Positions 21,305-32,247 of a stretch of DNA of 64,000 nucleotides are shown here, in pieces; positions within the stretch are counted from its first letter, which is position 1, and the number at the start of each line of letters is the position of its first letter. The notes beneath the pieces are model-generated. The model was not told the origin of the DNA. It did not search any database and worked only from the letters and a program-made list of their open reading frames with translations. Origin of the DNA: Opitutaceae bacterium (GTDB lineage Bacteria; Verrucomicrobiota; Verrucomicrobiia; Opitutales; Opitutaceae). The position numbers and the translations under genes were made by a program. The DNA lies in contig JAUYAK010000078.1 of assembly GCA_030693515.1 (NCBI GenBank), positions 1-64,000 of the forward strand, read 5' to 3'.

Positions 21305-22447
21305 TCAACCGTAGAGCGAAATCGGCTTCAGTGCCCACTCGGGAAACACCCCCGCCAGTCCCGCGTCGTCTGCACCGTGACGCAGGAGCACCGGCGCAAG
21401 CACGTCGCGATAGTTGTTCCACACCGGCAAATCGCCGTAGCCTTCAAACACGCCGCGAGGCTCCAAGCCGGCAGGGTCGAGGCCGCGCCACTCGCCGTGC
21501 ATCCGTCCTCCATGCACCCCACCGCCGAGCACAAACAGCGTGGAGCCGCGCCCGTGATCCGTGCCGAACGCCGAGTTTTCCTCCACCGTGCGGCCAAATT
21601 CCGTCATCACCACCACGGTCGTCGTCGCCATCCGTGGTCCCAGATCGCGGCGGAAGGCTTCCAGCCCAGCCGCCAACCGCCCCGCCAACGATTCCACCTG
21701 GCCTTGCTGCGCAAAATGCGAATCCCAGCCCGGCAGATCGATTGAGGCGGCTTCAAGGCCGACATCGGCTTTGATCAGGCGCGCGAGTTGGCTGAGGCCG
21801 GTCGTGAAATCGTCGCGGCCATAGCTCGCGCCGTGGGCCGGACGATAGACCGTGGACCTCATCGCATCGATCCGCTGGAGCGCATCGAACGTGTCGCGCG
21901 CCGCCGCGCCGAGCTGACCGCGCTCCATGGCATAGAGCCGTTCGAGCTGCGTGCGAAAGGCGGGCGTCCGGCCCCCAAGGGCAAAGTCGTCGAGCCCCTG
22001 CATCACGGTCACCGAGGGCGCACCCAGCAGGCATTCGGGGAGCGTCTTCCCAACCGCGACGCAGGTGAGCGCGCCGCTCGCCGCCGCCGGCCGGGCCCGG
22101 AGGAACCGTCCCAGCCAGCCACCCGCTACCAGACCGCCGTGCTCCATCAGATCCTGCGCTTCAAAGTGCGAGCGCGTCCCATCTTCCGACCCGCACGCAT
22201 GCACCACCGCCAGTTCGCCCTCGGCCCACGCCGCGGCAAGCGGTGCCAGTCTCGGGTGTAGCCCGAAACGATCATCAAGGCGCACGGCATCCTTCTTGGC
22301 GATCCCGAGCCGCGGGCGGGCGCGATAGTAGTGCTCGTCCTCGATCGGCGGCACCAGGGCGAGCCCGTCCGCCGCACCGCGCAGGAAAACCACGACCAGA
22401 GTGCGACGGTTGTCGCCATTGCCAGTGATGAGAGCCTGCGTCGCCAT
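21305..22447 (-). CDS. DUF1501 protein
   Basis: This 380-residue protein belongs to DUF1501, a family with an alkaline phosphatase/sulfatase-like fold that is common in Planctomycetes, Verrucomicrobia and some Proteobacteria. Typical blocks are LVVVFLRGAADGL, HPRLAPL, ACGSEDGTRSHFEAQ, WDSHFAQQG, TTVVVMTEFGRTVEEN and TDHGRGSTLFVLGGGVHGG. No signal peptide or Tat motif is visible, unlike many relatives. It follows the DUF1800 gene after 10 bp on the same strand, a pairing well known for these two families. Its activity is unproven. The ATG at 22447 is chosen; the longer open frame upstream overlaps the DUF1800 gene. Confidence 0.88.
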   Translation of the reverse strand: MATQALITGNGDNRRTLVVVFLRGAADGLALVPPIEDEHYYRARPRLGIAKKDAVRLDDRFGLHPRLAPLAAAWAEGELAVVHACGSEDGTRSHFEAQDLMEHGGLVAGGWLGRFLRARPAAASGALTCVAVGKTLPECLLGAPSVTVMQGLDDFALGGRTPAFRTQLERLYAMERGQLGAAARDTFDALQRIDAMRSTVYRPAHGASYGRDDFTTGLSQLARLIKADVGLEAASIDLPGWDSHFAQQGQVESLAGRLAAGLEAFRRDLGPRMATTTVVVMTEFGRTVEENSAFGTDHGRGSTLFVLGGGVHGGRMHGEWRGLDPAGLEPRGVFEGYGDLPVWNNYRDVLAPVLLRHGADDAGLAGVFPEWALKPISLYG

Positions 22448-22457
22448 GATTAGGAAT

Positions 22458-24023
22458 TCAGGAACGCTGGAAAGCTGGCGCCGCAAGCAGCAACGCGACA
22501 TCCGCCCCACACTCGCGATACGCCATCTGTTCATCTGCCGTCGCGCGCCGGCCTAGCACGGTAGCCATCAGGGCTTCGTCTCCGCCCACGCGCATCCGCA
22601 GCTCGCTGATCGCGACCCGCGTGCCCTTGATGCGGTTGGCCGCCAGCGCCGTGGAGAAGTTCCAGCGCCAGAGCAGGGTGTTCTGCCAGTGCGATGCCAC
22701 CTCAGGATAGCCTTCGGGCGTCGCATAGCGGAACGGCGCGTGGCCCAGCCGCAGCAGATAATCGATCAACTGCTTCGTGGCATCCGTCTCCGCGTTCGTC
22801 GCGCGCAGCGCCGAGACCACAAAATGAAACGGCCGCTTGAACTTCGCCCCGCGCGTCGCCGGGGCGCGAAACTCCGCGGTGGCAAACAATGCCCGCAGTG
22901 TCGCCGGGATGTCACCCTGCGACTCCATGAAAGCCGCGGCCGTCGCGCGTATCGCTGCCTCCGGCGCCTCGTCGGCGATAAAGCGCCGGCACAGCTTCGC
23001 CGCGATATGCCGCGCCGTCTGCGGATGGCTCGCCACAATCTCAAGCACGCGATCGAGGTCGGCGGCACCAAGGCCCGCCGGAATCTCGATACCGAGGACG
23101 CGCTTGGTGCCGTCGTCATGCTGGCGCGCGTTGAACTCGACGCGGCCTTTGAAGAACTTCTTCCGGTCGCGCACGGTCCAGCCGGTGAGGCACCGCGCGA
23201 CTTCCATCACGTCCTGCTGCGTGTAGCCGCCATGCACGCCCAGGGTGTGCAGCTCAAGCAGCTCGCGCGCATAGTTTTCGTTCGGCTTGTCGCCGGCCTT
23301 GCTCACACGGTTGGCCCGGCCATCAAGATACCAGAGCATCGCCGGGCTCACGGCGCTCGCGCGCACCATGTCGCGGAAATTCCCCAGCGCGTGGCTTCGG
23401 ATGACGTCGCGGTCGTCGGCCGCCTTGAGCCACTTGGCCTCGGCCTTGGAGGGGTCGATGTTGAAGTGGTCGCTCCAGAAATGAACCATCACCTCAAAGA
23501 GCTGCCGTTCGCTGAGGACCGCGCGCAACACCGTCGCGCGCGTCAGATCCTCGAGTAGAACCTTGTCCTTGAACTCATAGAGGTCCCCCACTCTCGCCCC
23601 GTGCCCGCGCAGGGCCGGAAACAATTTCTGCAAGGGATCGGCCGCATCCTCTTCGCGGCGGAAAAAACTCCCCTCGGGATCGGCCAGGCTGTCGAACTCG
23701 TGCCGGATCACGCGCGCGCAGAGCGTGTCGGTGATACGCGCGGGCGCCAGTTGCTCCTCGATAAAGGCCTCCACGCCCATCGTCGCCACACGCCGGTAGT
23801 CCCCGGGCCGCGCACCAAAAGTCAGCCGGTTGATCGCGTGCGAAACTGCATCGATCTCGCTGGAAGCGGAAGGCGTGAGAACGGCGGCCAGCGGCGGTGC
23901 CGTGGGCTTGCCGATGAGGCGGCGGGTTTCGGTCACCCAGTCTTTCGGCCGGCCACAGCCCGCGCCCGCCAGCGCCACGGCGCCGGCTCCCGCCGCGATG
24001 AACTGGCGGCGAGAGAGGCTCAT
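22458..24023 (-). CDS. DUF1800 protein, Tat-exported, possible lipoprotein
   Basis: The 521-residue protein starts SRRQF at 4-8, a twin-arginine signal, followed by a hydrophobic Ala/Gly stretch and Cys23 in AGAGCG, which could be a lipid attachment site. The body matches DUF1800: INRLTFGARPGD, FWSDHFNI, PAMLWYLDG, NENYARELLELHTLGV, VARCLTGWTV, HPQTARHIAAKLCRRFI and GYPEV. The biochemical function of DUF1800 is unknown. The gene overlaps the upstream membrane-protein gene by 4 bp and precedes DUF1501 by 10 bp, so the three form one operon. Confidence 0.88.
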   Translation of the reverse strand: MSLSRRQFIAAGAGAVALAGAGCGRPKDWVTETRRLIGKPTAPPLAAVLTPSASSEIDAVSHAINRLTFGARPGDYRRVATMGVEAFIEEQLAPARITDTLCARVIRHEFDSLADPEGSFFRREEDAADPLQKLFPALRGHGARVGDLYEFKDKVLLEDLTRATVLRAVLSERQLFEVMVHFWSDHFNIDPSKAEAKWLKAADDRDVIRSHALGNFRDMVRASAVSPAMLWYLDGRANRVSKAGDKPNENYARELLELHTLGVHGGYTQQDVMEVARCLTGWTVRDRKKFFKGRVEFNARQHDDGTKRVLGIEIPAGLGAADLDRVLEIVASHPQTARHIAAKLCRRFIADEAPEAAIRATAAAFMESQGDIPATLRALFATAEFRAPATRGAKFKRPFHFVVSALRATNAETDATKQLIDYLLRLGHAPFRYATPEGYPEVASHWQNTLLWRWNFSTALAANRIKGTRVAISELRMRVGGDEALMATVLGRRATADEQMAYRECGADVALLLAAPAFQRS

Positions 24024-24508
24024 GCCACGATCGCACCAGCCGGCCGTCGTCCAAAGCCCAGCCGCACGAGCGCACCGAGCCCGGCCATCAGGGTCAGCGG
24101 CAGCCAGATCAAGGTGAGATAGGTCAGCGCCAGCACGATCGCGCCGCGCAGAATCCGGCGCCAGGGCTCGCTGGCATCACGTTCCGCCGGCAAGCCGCGG
24201 CCGATCCGCAGGGCGAGGCCCGCCGTGCCCGTGAGTGCTGCGAAGATCGTGCCCAAAATGATGGCGCCCCGCACAATGCTCCCGGCCGCGCTTGGCACGG
24301 CGTTGCCCAGCGCAATCCCGCCGAAGATCAGAGGCACCGCGCACGCCAGTCCGATTAGCCAGCATACGAGGGGAGCCGTGCCGAGTTTCTCCGCGCAACC
24401 TTCAACCAAGCGGGGAAACAGTCCCGCGACGGCGAGCCACCACGCCACAAAGACGAGCAGCAAACCGACGATGACGAGGACGACCGTGGAAACATCGGCG
24501 AGATTCAT
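24020..24508 (-). CDS. Small membrane protein of unknown function
   Basis: I do not recognise this 162-residue protein. Hydrophobic segments lie at about 7-29, 46-67, 79-101 and 119-145, giving four membrane helices, with a basic/acidic loop around RGLPAERDASEPWRR. It begins the operon with DUF1800 and DUF1501; its stop overlaps the DUF1800 start (ATGA), so translation is probably coupled. A membrane anchor or export-linked role for the downstream proteins is only a guess from context. Confidence 0.65.
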   Translation of the reverse strand: MNLADVSTVVLVIVGLLLVFVAWWLAVAGLFPRLVEGCAEKLGTAPLVCWLIGLACAVPLIFGGIALGNAVPSAAGSIVRGAIILGTIFAALTGTAGLALRIGRGLPAERDASEPWRRILRGAIVLALTYLTLIWLPLTLMAGLGALVRLGFGRRPAGAIVA

Positions 24509-24577
24509 GGCGCGGGGCTAGAATCCGACAGACGACCGCGCAAGGCAACGGGTTACTTGCTCACGGCGATAGCTGTT

Positions 24578-25357
24578 TCAAAGCACCAACCGCAGGCCGT
24601 CGTGCGCAACCCGCACCCCCGACGGCAGCGTCGCCTCGAGTTCCGCGTGGTCGTTCAGGTGCGTGAGATGGGTGAGCCAGGTGCAGGGCGCGCCGATTTC
24701 CGCCGCCACGGCCACCGCTTCGTAGATCGACATGTGCGAGGGATGGGGCTGCGCGCGCAGCCCATCGAGCACCACCGCATCTGCGCCACGGGCGAACTCA
24801 ACCGCCTCGCGCGGCACGCGTTTGCAGTCGGTGTAGTAGGCAAATTTCTTCCCAGTGCTGCGCTCGGTGAAGACGAGTCCGAGGGTGTTGAGTCCGCCGT
24901 GCGGCAGCAGGGTCGATTGAATCGTGCCCTGCGGCAGATCGAGCAGCGCCGGCATCGCAGCGAGCTTGAACGCCGCGTAACCCCGCGAGATCGGCCGCTC
25001 GGCCATCGCATAAGGATAGATCGCGAGCACGCGGCTCATGCCCTCCTCCGTCGAGTAAACCGTCAGCGCCTCGCTGCCGTGCAAATCGCAGAAGCGCCGC
25101 AGGTCATCCATGCCGCACACGTGATCGGCGTGGCCATGGGTGAGGATGAAAAAATCCACCCAAGCGATCCGCTCGCGCAGGCACTGGAGCCTCAGCTCCG
25201 GCGCAGCATCCACCTGCACGTGCAGCCCGTCCATCACGACATGCACGGAGGCCCGGGTGCGCTTGTTGCGCTGGTCCGGTGATTCGCACACGCGGCACCC
25301 GCACGCGATCATGGGCACGCCCTGCGACGTGCCCGTGCCGAGAAAGATGATCTCCAT
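24578..25357 (-). CDS. MBL-fold metallo-hydrolase, PhnP-like
   Basis: This 259-residue beta-lactamase-fold hydrolase has THGHADHVCGMDDLR with His74, His76, Asp78 and His79 as metal ligands. The N-terminal start MEIIFLGTGTSQGVP and CGCRVC (19-24), a structural zinc site, match the PhnP-like phosphoribosyl cyclic phosphodiesterase and tRNase Z-related group. Further blocks are VDAAPELR, YYTDCKR (metal-bridging Asp), VLDGLRAQPHPSHMS and THLTHLNDH. No phn genes are near, so a role in phosphonate use is not supported and a general phosphodiesterase is more likely. The ATG at 25357 is at the family start. Confidence 0.85.
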   Translation of the reverse strand: MEIIFLGTGTSQGVPMIACGCRVCESPDQRNKRTRASVHVVMDGLHVQVDAAPELRLQCLRERIAWVDFFILTHGHADHVCGMDDLRRFCDLHGSEALTVYSTEEGMSRVLAIYPYAMAERPISRGYAAFKLAAMPALLDLPQGTIQSTLLPHGGLNTLGLVFTERSTGKKFAYYTDCKRVPREAVEFARGADAVVLDGLRAQPHPSHMSIYEAVAVAAEIGAPCTWLTHLTHLNDHAELEATLPSGVRVAHDGLRLVL

Positions 25358-25490
25358 GCGCTCAGCGAATGCCCGGCCCGCGCCGGAGTGAAGGCCAAAG
25401 CATGGGCCGGTATTTTGACTGTCATCGCCGGATCGCCCGCTTGTTCTGAAAGATTTCACGTGCTACACGCGTTCCAGTCCCCATCGCCCC

Positions 25491-26588
25491 ATGAAACTCC
25501 GTCTGGCCACCTACAACCTGAACAATCTCTTCCAGCGGCCGAAGCTCCTGCAGCTCCCCGGGTTTTCCGACACCGCGCGGCCCGTGCTCAAGGACATCGA
25601 CGAACTCTCCGAGCTGCTCGCACGCGACAGCTACGCCGGCGCAACCGGCGCGCGGATCGTCGAGCTGCTCACGAAATACGGTTTCGCCAGCGGCAAGGGC
25701 AACCCGTGGTTCGACGTGAACCAAGCGAAGGCGAAGCTTTTCTCCGCCAGCAAAGGCAAGCTCACGCTCAAGGCTGCCGGCCGCGGCTTCTGGTTGGGCT
25801 GGATCGAACTCAAGACCGAGGACGTGGACGATGAGGCCACACGCAACACCGGGCGCGTCATCGTCGCGGTCAAGCCCGACGTGCTCGCCGTGGTTGAAGC
25901 CGAAAGCCGCCCCGCGCTCGAGCGCTTCAACACCCAAGTGCTCAAGCCGCAGGCGGCCGCCTTTCCGCACACGCTGCTCGTCGACGGCAATGATCCGCGC
26001 GGCATCGACGTGGGCCTCTACAGCCGCTTCCCGCTGCGCAGCGTGCGTCCGCATATTGACGACACCTACACCGGTGCGAACAAAAAGCCCTACCCCATCT
26101 TCAGCCGCGACTGCCCCGAGTATGAGATCGAACTGCCGGGCGGCCGCACGCTATGGCTGCTCGTGAACCACTTCAAGAGCCAGGGCTACGGTGCCCCGGC
26201 GAGCAATGACGCCAAGCGCCTCAAGCAGGCGCAACGCGTGCGCGCCATCCTCGGTCGCTTCGATCTTAAAAAAGACCTCGTCGCTGTCGCCGGCGACTTC
26301 AACGCCAAGCCCGAGCATGCCTCGATCGCGCCCCTGCTCGCGACGCCGCACCTGCGCGACGTATGCGACGCGCCCGCGTTCGGCGCCGCGCCGCGCTGGA
26401 CCTACCACAGCGGCAAGCAGCAACTCGACTACCTGCTCGTGTCCGCGCCGCTCTTCGCCGCCATCAAGGCCGTGGGCATCGAGCGCCGCGGCATGATCGT
26501 GAAGGGCGTGACGCCCTTTCCCGAGGTGACCAAGGAAGCCAACGCCGCCTCCGACCACGCCGCCGTGTGGGCGGAGGTGGATATCTAG
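25491..26588 (+). CDS. Endonuclease/exonuclease/phosphatase (EEP) family protein
   Basis: The 365-residue protein has the EEP fold of DNase I-like enzymes: LATYNLNNLF at the start with the first metal-site Asn, AVVEAES with the metal Glu, NHFKSQGYG with the catalytic His, AGDFNAKPEH with the Asp-x-Asn pair, QLDYLLVS and SDHAAVWAEV with the final Asp-His pair. All core residues appear to be present. An insert (about 45-115) lies between the first strand and the Glu motif. No signal peptide is seen, so it should be cytoplasmic. The substrate (DNA, RNA or a small phosphate ester) is unknown. The gene is divergent from the PhnP-like gene and followed after 14 bp by the lipoprotein gene. Confidence 0.83.
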   Translation: MKLRLATYNLNNLFQRPKLLQLPGFSDTARPVLKDIDELSELLARDSYAGATGARIVELLTKYGFASGKGNPWFDVNQAKAKLFSASKGKLTLKAAGRGFWLGWIELKTEDVDDEATRNTGRVIVAVKPDVLAVVEAESRPALERFNTQVLKPQAAAFPHTLLVDGNDPRGIDVGLYSRFPLRSVRPHIDDTYTGANKKPYPIFSRDCPEYEIELPGGRTLWLLVNHFKSQGYGAPASNDAKRLKQAQRVRAILGRFDLKKDLVAVAGDFNAKPEHASIAPLLATPHLRDVCDAPAFGAAPRWTYHSGKQQLDYLLVSAPLFAAIKAVGIERRGMIVKGVTPFPEVTKEANAASDHAAVWAEVDI

Positions 26589-26602
26589 ATCTGATTACCA
26601 CC

Positions 26603-27529
26603 ATGAAAAGCTCCCATCCACGCAGTATTGTCGCCCTGCTTCTGCTCGCCGTCTTGATCACATCGTCCGGCTGCTTGACGACGACCAACTTGGCTCCACG
26701 TCCCATCCGCTTCGCGGAGAAAAACCAAGAGTTCGAGGACAAGTTCTCGGAACTAAAGAAAACCTACGAAGCGGCGATGCAACCAGGGGGCAATGCCGAT
26801 AGCGGACGAGTTGCCCGGGATCGCCTGATTTTCCTGCTCCGCGTGGAGATCGACAAATGGTATGCGCAACTTGAGCTGGAGCTGCATGAAACGCGCGCCA
26901 AATTTAACAGCTGGTCGGATTTCCTAGAACTGGGGTTGTCCGGGGCCGGAGCAATCGCAAGCCCGGTTGATAGCAAGACCATCTATGCGACGCTGGTGAG
27001 CGTTTCCAAGGGCACGCGCCTGTCCATCGACAAGAACTGGTTTCGGGAGAAAGCGACGGAGTCGCTCATGAACGCCATGCGCACAGGACGCAGCCTACAG
27101 CTGGCGCAGATTGTGAAGAAAATGACCGCCAGCTCCGCCAATGCCTACACCTTCGAGGAAGCTTGGGGCGATCTCATCGCATATCATCAGGCCGGCACCA
27201 TCCAAGGCGGACTTGTCCTGCTGGCCGCAACGACGGGCGAGAAAGCGAAGGAAGCGGAAGCCAAGGTGGATAACGCCAATTTCAGCCGCTATCCGGTGCT
27301 GGCCTCAGCCACACCCGCCATGATCGAGGAGACCATCAACGTCGGCGACAAGGGCATGGCCCTGCCGCCGGAGAAGAAACGGGCGGTGCTGACGGAGTTG
27401 AAGATCGCGATACCCGATGGGGCCGCGGAGGAGAAACTCACCGAACTCATGAATACACTGATTCAGAGCCTCGCCCCTGCCACGGCCGAGCAACGCAAAA
27501 AAATTATCGAGGCCATCAACAAGCAATAA
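26603..27529 (+). CDS. Helical lipoprotein of unknown function
   Basis: This 308-residue protein has a signal peptide and lipobox-like SSGC with Cys24, so it should be a lipoprotein. The rest is mostly helical and charged (EKNQEFEDKFSELKK, DRLIFLLRVEIDKWYAQ). Motifs such as RLSIDKNWFREKATESLMNAM and DLIAYHQAGTIQGG recall a family of uncharacterised proteobacterial lipoproteins with an ID..Y near the N-terminus and a Y..AG.I.G motif; this is recollection, not a search. GC content looks lower than in the flanking genes. A 90-residue gene follows three bases after its stop, so the two are surely co-transcribed. Confidence 0.65.
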   Translation: MKSSHPRSIVALLLLAVLITSSGCLTTTNLAPRPIRFAEKNQEFEDKFSELKKTYEAAMQPGGNADSGRVARDRLIFLLRVEIDKWYAQLELELHETRAKFNSWSDFLELGLSGAGAIASPVDSKTIYATLVSVSKGTRLSIDKNWFREKATESLMNAMRTGRSLQLAQIVKKMTASSANAYTFEEAWGDLIAYHQAGTIQGGLVLLAATTGEKAKEAEAKVDNANFSRYPVLASATPAMIEETINVGDKGMALPPEKKRAVLTELKIAIPDGAAEEKLTELMNTLIQSLAPATAEQRKKIIEAINKQ

Positions 27530-27532
27530 CCC

Positions 27533-27805
27533 ATGAAATACTCACTCGATGGTTCCAAGCCGATCGCCCAGCAATCGCTGGATGTGCAGCATGCCGAAGC
27601 TGCCCGGGTGCTGATGCTGAGCATCATTCCTGAGCTGAACCAGCCACCCGCCAACACAGTGGAAATGCGTCCGCTCGCTCCAACCGAGGCTCGCCCGGCC
27701 CAACTCACTCTGACGGTCGGCGGCCTCCCACCCGGAAAGCAATTGGTCTGGATGGGGATCATCCATGCAAACGGGGCGCTAACACCGGCCATCGCGTATC
27801 GATAA
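27533..27805 (+). CDS. Small protein of unknown function paired with the lipoprotein
   Basis: The gene starts with ATG three bases after the lipoprotein stop and encodes 90 residues. The first 40 are mixed polar and helical (QQSLDVQHAEAARVLMLSI); the rest looks like beta strands (AQLTLTVGGLPPGKQLVWMG). No signal peptide, membrane helix or known motif is visible. Tight spacing and shared lower GC argue for a two-gene module with the lipoprotein. The function is unknown. Confidence 0.55.
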   Translation: MKYSLDGSKPIAQQSLDVQHAEAARVLMLSIIPELNQPPANTVEMRPLAPTEARPAQLTLTVGGLPPGKQLVWMGIIHANGALTPAIAYR

Positions 27806-27929
27806 ATAGTAGGCTGGGCTGCCACTCCATCTGCTACCGAGGCCATTCCGCTTCGTCTCCCCCTTCGGGGAGCGCCGACCGGTCTCACCCAAAAGAGACA
27901 CTGCCTTCGTGGGCAGGAAAGCCATGCGC

Positions 27930-27961
27930 AAAAAAAAGCGCGCCGGTTTCGCGGCGCGCTT
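27930..27961 (-). terminator. Intrinsic terminator after groEL
   Basis: AAGCGCGCC (27936-27944) pairs with GGCGCGCTT (27953-27961) over an eight-base loop. On the minus strand the stem is followed by eight T (27930-27937), making a strong terminator 45 bp after the groEL stop. The remaining bases back to 27806 hold two small hairpins (CTCCCCCTTCGGGGAG and CTGCC/GGCAG) but no gene. Confidence 0.88.
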
Positions 27962-28005
27962 TTCTTGAAAACAAAGGGGCGAATCGCTCCGCCCGATTGG
28001 GAATC

Positions 28006-29637
<1,632 letters not shown>

Positions 29638-29684
29638 TGTAGTGTGTGATTAGTTGAGTGTTGAGATGGAGGGAATGATCCCGC

Positions 29685-29981
29685 TCAGGCGATGACGCCG
29701 AGGATGTCGTCCTCGCGGACGAGGGTGTATTTCTTGTCGCCGAGCTTCACCGGCGAGCCGCCGTATTGGCTGATGAGGACGGTGTCGCCGACCTTGACTT
29801 CGAAGGCGATGACTTTGCCGTCTTCGCCCTTCTTGCCGGTGCCGAGGGCGATGACCTTGGCCTCCTGCGGCTTCTCTTTGGCGCTGTCCGGGATGATGAT
29901 GCCACCGCGGACCTGCTCTTTTTCTTCGATGTGCTCGACGAGGACGCGGTCCCCGATCGGCTTGATTTTGACGTTAGCCAT
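29685..29981 (-). CDS. groES: Co-chaperonin GroES
   Basis: The 98-residue protein matches Gro[46 protein letters not shown] covers the beta-barrel and mobile loop ([12 protein letters not shown] region binds GroEL), and it ends [10 protein letters not shown]. It is the first gene of the groESL operon. The 105 bp up to the dnaK stop contain no recognisable CIRCE element (TTAGCACTC inverted repeat). Confidence 0.97.
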   Translation of the reverse strand: MANVKIKPIGDRVLVEHIEEKEQVRGGIIIPDSAKEKPQEAKVIALGTGKKGEDGKVIAFEVKVGDTVLISQYGGSPVKLGDKKYTLVREDDILGVIA

Positions 29982-30086
29982 ATGGATTTGGGTTTGGGTT
30001 GAAGGGTGAGTTTACTGGTTTTGTGATGAGCAAGGCACGCCAGCCGCGGGAGAACACGGCCGGCGCGCAAAGGGTGAAGGTGAGGA

Positions 30087-32039
30087 CTACTTCTTCTTGT
30101 CGTCGTCGACAACCTCGAAGTCGGCATCGACTACGTCGGCCTTCTTCTCGGTTTTCTTCGCCGCATCCTCAGGCTTGGCGGACGCCTCGCCACCAGCGGT
30201 GGCCTCGGGCGCAGGAGCACCGGCGGCTTGAGCCGCCTTCTGCGCTTCCGCGTAGATTTCGCCACCGACGGCGGTGAGCTTCTCCAGCGCGGACTTCATG
30301 CGCGCCGGGTCGTTGCTCTCGAGATCCTTCTTCGCGTCGGCGAGGGCGGACTCGGCCTTGGATTTGACGTCGGAGGCGAGCTTGTCGCCCGCTTCCTTGA
30401 CGGCTTTCTCGAGCTGGTAAATCGACGTATCGAGCTGGTTCTTGGTCTCGACCGCTTCCTTGCGCTGCTTGTCTTCGGCGGCGTGAAGCTCGGCCTCCTT
30501 GGTCATCTTCTCGACCTCTTCCTTGGAGAGTCCGGACGAGCCCTGGATGGTGATTTTCTGATCCTTGCCCGTGCCGAGATCCTTGGCGGAGACGTGGAGG
30601 ATGCCGTTGGCATCGATGTCAAACGTCACCTCAATCTGCGGGACGCCGCGCGGTGCGGGCGGGATGCCGTCGAGGCGGAAGGTGCCGAGGATTTTGTTAT
30701 CACGCGACATCGGACGCTCGCCTTGCAGCACGACGATTTCGACCGAAGGCTGGCTATCGCTGTAAGTGGAGAAAGTCTGCGTCTTTTTCGCCGGGATGGT
30801 CGTGTTGCGCGGAATCATCGCCGTCGCGACCTGGCCGGCGGTCTCAATGCCGAGCGTGAGTGGAGTAACATCAAGGAGGAGCACGTCGCGCACCTCGCCC
30901 TTGAGCACGCCACCCTGCACGGCAGCGCCGATGGCGACGACCTCGTCGGGATTCACGCCTTGGTGCGGCGCCTTGCCGCCCAGCTTGTGCGCGATCTCGA
31001 CGACCTTGGGCATGCGGGTCATGCCGCCGACGAGAACCAACTCGTCGATCTTATCTGCCGAGAGTTCGGCGTCCTTGAGGCAGTTCTTGAAGGGTTGCAC
31101 GCAGCGCTCGAAGAGCGCGTCGCAAATCTGCTCCATCTTGGAGCGCGAGAGCTGCACATTGAGGTGCTTCGGGCCCGACGCGTCGGCCGTGATGAACGGG
31201 AGATTAATATCGACGGACTGCGCGGACGAGAGAGCGATCTTCGCCTTTTCGGCCTCTTCCTTCAGGCGCTGGAGCGCCATCGGATCCTTGCGCAGGTCGA
31301 TGCCGTTTTCCTTTTTGAAGGTATCGACGAGCCAGCCGATGAGCGCTTCGTCCCAATTGTCACCGCCGAGGTGAGTGTCGCCATTCGTGGCCTTCACCTC
31401 GAACACCCCATCGCCGATCTCGAGCACGGACACGTCGAACGTGCCGCCGCCGAGGTCGAACACCGCGATCTTCTCGTCCTTTTTCTTGTCGAGACCGTAG
31501 GCGAGTGAGGCGGCGGTGGGCTCATTGATGATGCGTAGCACCTCAAGCCCGGCGATCTTGCCGGCGTCCTTGGTGGCTTGGCGCTGCGAGTCGTTGAAAT
31601 AGGCCGGGACCGTGATGACAGCCTGCGTGACCTTCTCGCCGAGGTAGGCCTCTGCGTCGGCCTTCAGCTTGCCGAGGACAAAGGCCGCGATCTGCTGCGG
31701 TGCAAACTGCTCGTTCTTGTCGCCGACCTGCACCTCGATGTAGGCATCGCCGTTTTTGCCCTCGACGGTCTTGAAGGGCATGTTCTTCGCCTCTTCACGG
31801 ACCTCGGTGAATTTGCGACCGATGAAGCGCTTGGCGGAGAAAACGGTGTTGCGCGGATTGGTCACCGCCTGGCGCTTGGCGGCTTGGCCCACGAGACGTT
31901 CACCGGACTTGGTGAACGCTACGACCGAGGGCGTGGTGCGCGCGCCTTCGGCATTGGGAATGACGACGGGCTCGCCGCCCTCCATGATCGCCATGCAGGA
32001 GTTGGTGGTGCCAAGATCGATTCCGAGAATACGGCTCAT
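30087..32039 (-). CDS. dnaK: Chaperone DnaK (Hsp70)
   Basis: The 650-residue Hsp70 has the N-terminal ATPase ([56 protein letters not shown]), the linker region with [15 protein letters not shown], the peptide-binding domain and the helical lid, closing with an acidic tail that ends DDDKKK. It works with DnaJ and GrpE, which are not in this window. The order dnaK-groES-groEL on one strand suggests a stress-gene cluster, although the 105-bp gap to groES allows a separate promoter. Confidence 0.98.
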   Translation of the reverse strand: MSRILGIDLGTTNSCMAIMEGGEPVVIPNAEGARTTPSVVAFTKSGERLVGQAAKRQAVTNPRNTVFSAKRFIGRKFTEVREEAKNMPFKTVEGKNGDAYIEVQVGDKNEQFAPQQIAAFVLGKLKADAEAYLGEKVTQAVITVPAYFNDSQRQATKDAGKIAGLEVLRIINEPTAASLAYGLDKKKDEKIAVFDLGGGTFDVSVLEIGDGVFEVKATNGDTHLGGDNWDEALIGWLVDTFKKENGIDLRKDPMALQRLKEEAEKAKIALSSAQSVDINLPFITADASGPKHLNVQLSRSKMEQICDALFERCVQPFKNCLKDAELSADKIDELVLVGGMTRMPKVVEIAHKLGGKAPHQGVNPDEVVAIGAAVQGGVLKGEVRDVLLLDVTPLTLGIETAGQVATAMIPRNTTIPAKKTQTFSTYSDSQPSVEIVVLQGERPMSRDNKILGTFRLDGIPPAPRGVPQIEVTFDIDANGILHVSAKDLGTGKDQKITIQGSSGLSKEEVEKMTKEAELHAAEDKQRKEAVETKNQLDTSIYQLEKAVKEAGDKLASDVKSKAESALADAKKDLESNDPARMKSALEKLTAVGGEIYAEAQKAAQAAGAPAPEATAGGEASAKPEDAAKKTEKKADVVDADFEVVDDDKKK

Positions 32040-32247
32040 GGGTTTGGCTTAGCAACGTGGGTGCCCCATTCCTGCGATTCATGATTAGATATTGGTTATC
32101 AATGCTTAGAAAGTTATCGGGCATCCGTGGGCCTGTGCCGTCAGTGTGCAAGCATGCCATCGTGGCACAATTATGCGCCAGACCGCGCGCCACGGCCGAA
32201 CTGGCTGGCACAGTTGAACTGCACCCGGATTTAGCTAGGGTCGCCTC
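32040..32247. promoter_or_regulatory. Divergent promoter region of dnaK and the Lon N-domain gene
   Basis: These 208 bp separate dnaK (minus) from the Lon-domain gene (plus). The part 32075-32120 is AT-rich for this genome (ATGATTAGATATTGGTTATC) and should carry the dnaK promoter. Neither a CIRCE repeat nor a convincing heat-shock sigma promoter is visible. Confidence 0.4.

Noticed and set aside
29982..30086. A CIRCE operator upstream of groES
   Set aside because: No TTAGCACTC-N9-GAGTGCTAA inverted repeat is present in either the groES or the dnaK upstream region.
32163..32176. TGGCACAATTATGC as a sigma-54 promoter
   Set aside because: The distance between the GG and GC elements is one base too short for the -24/-12 consensus.
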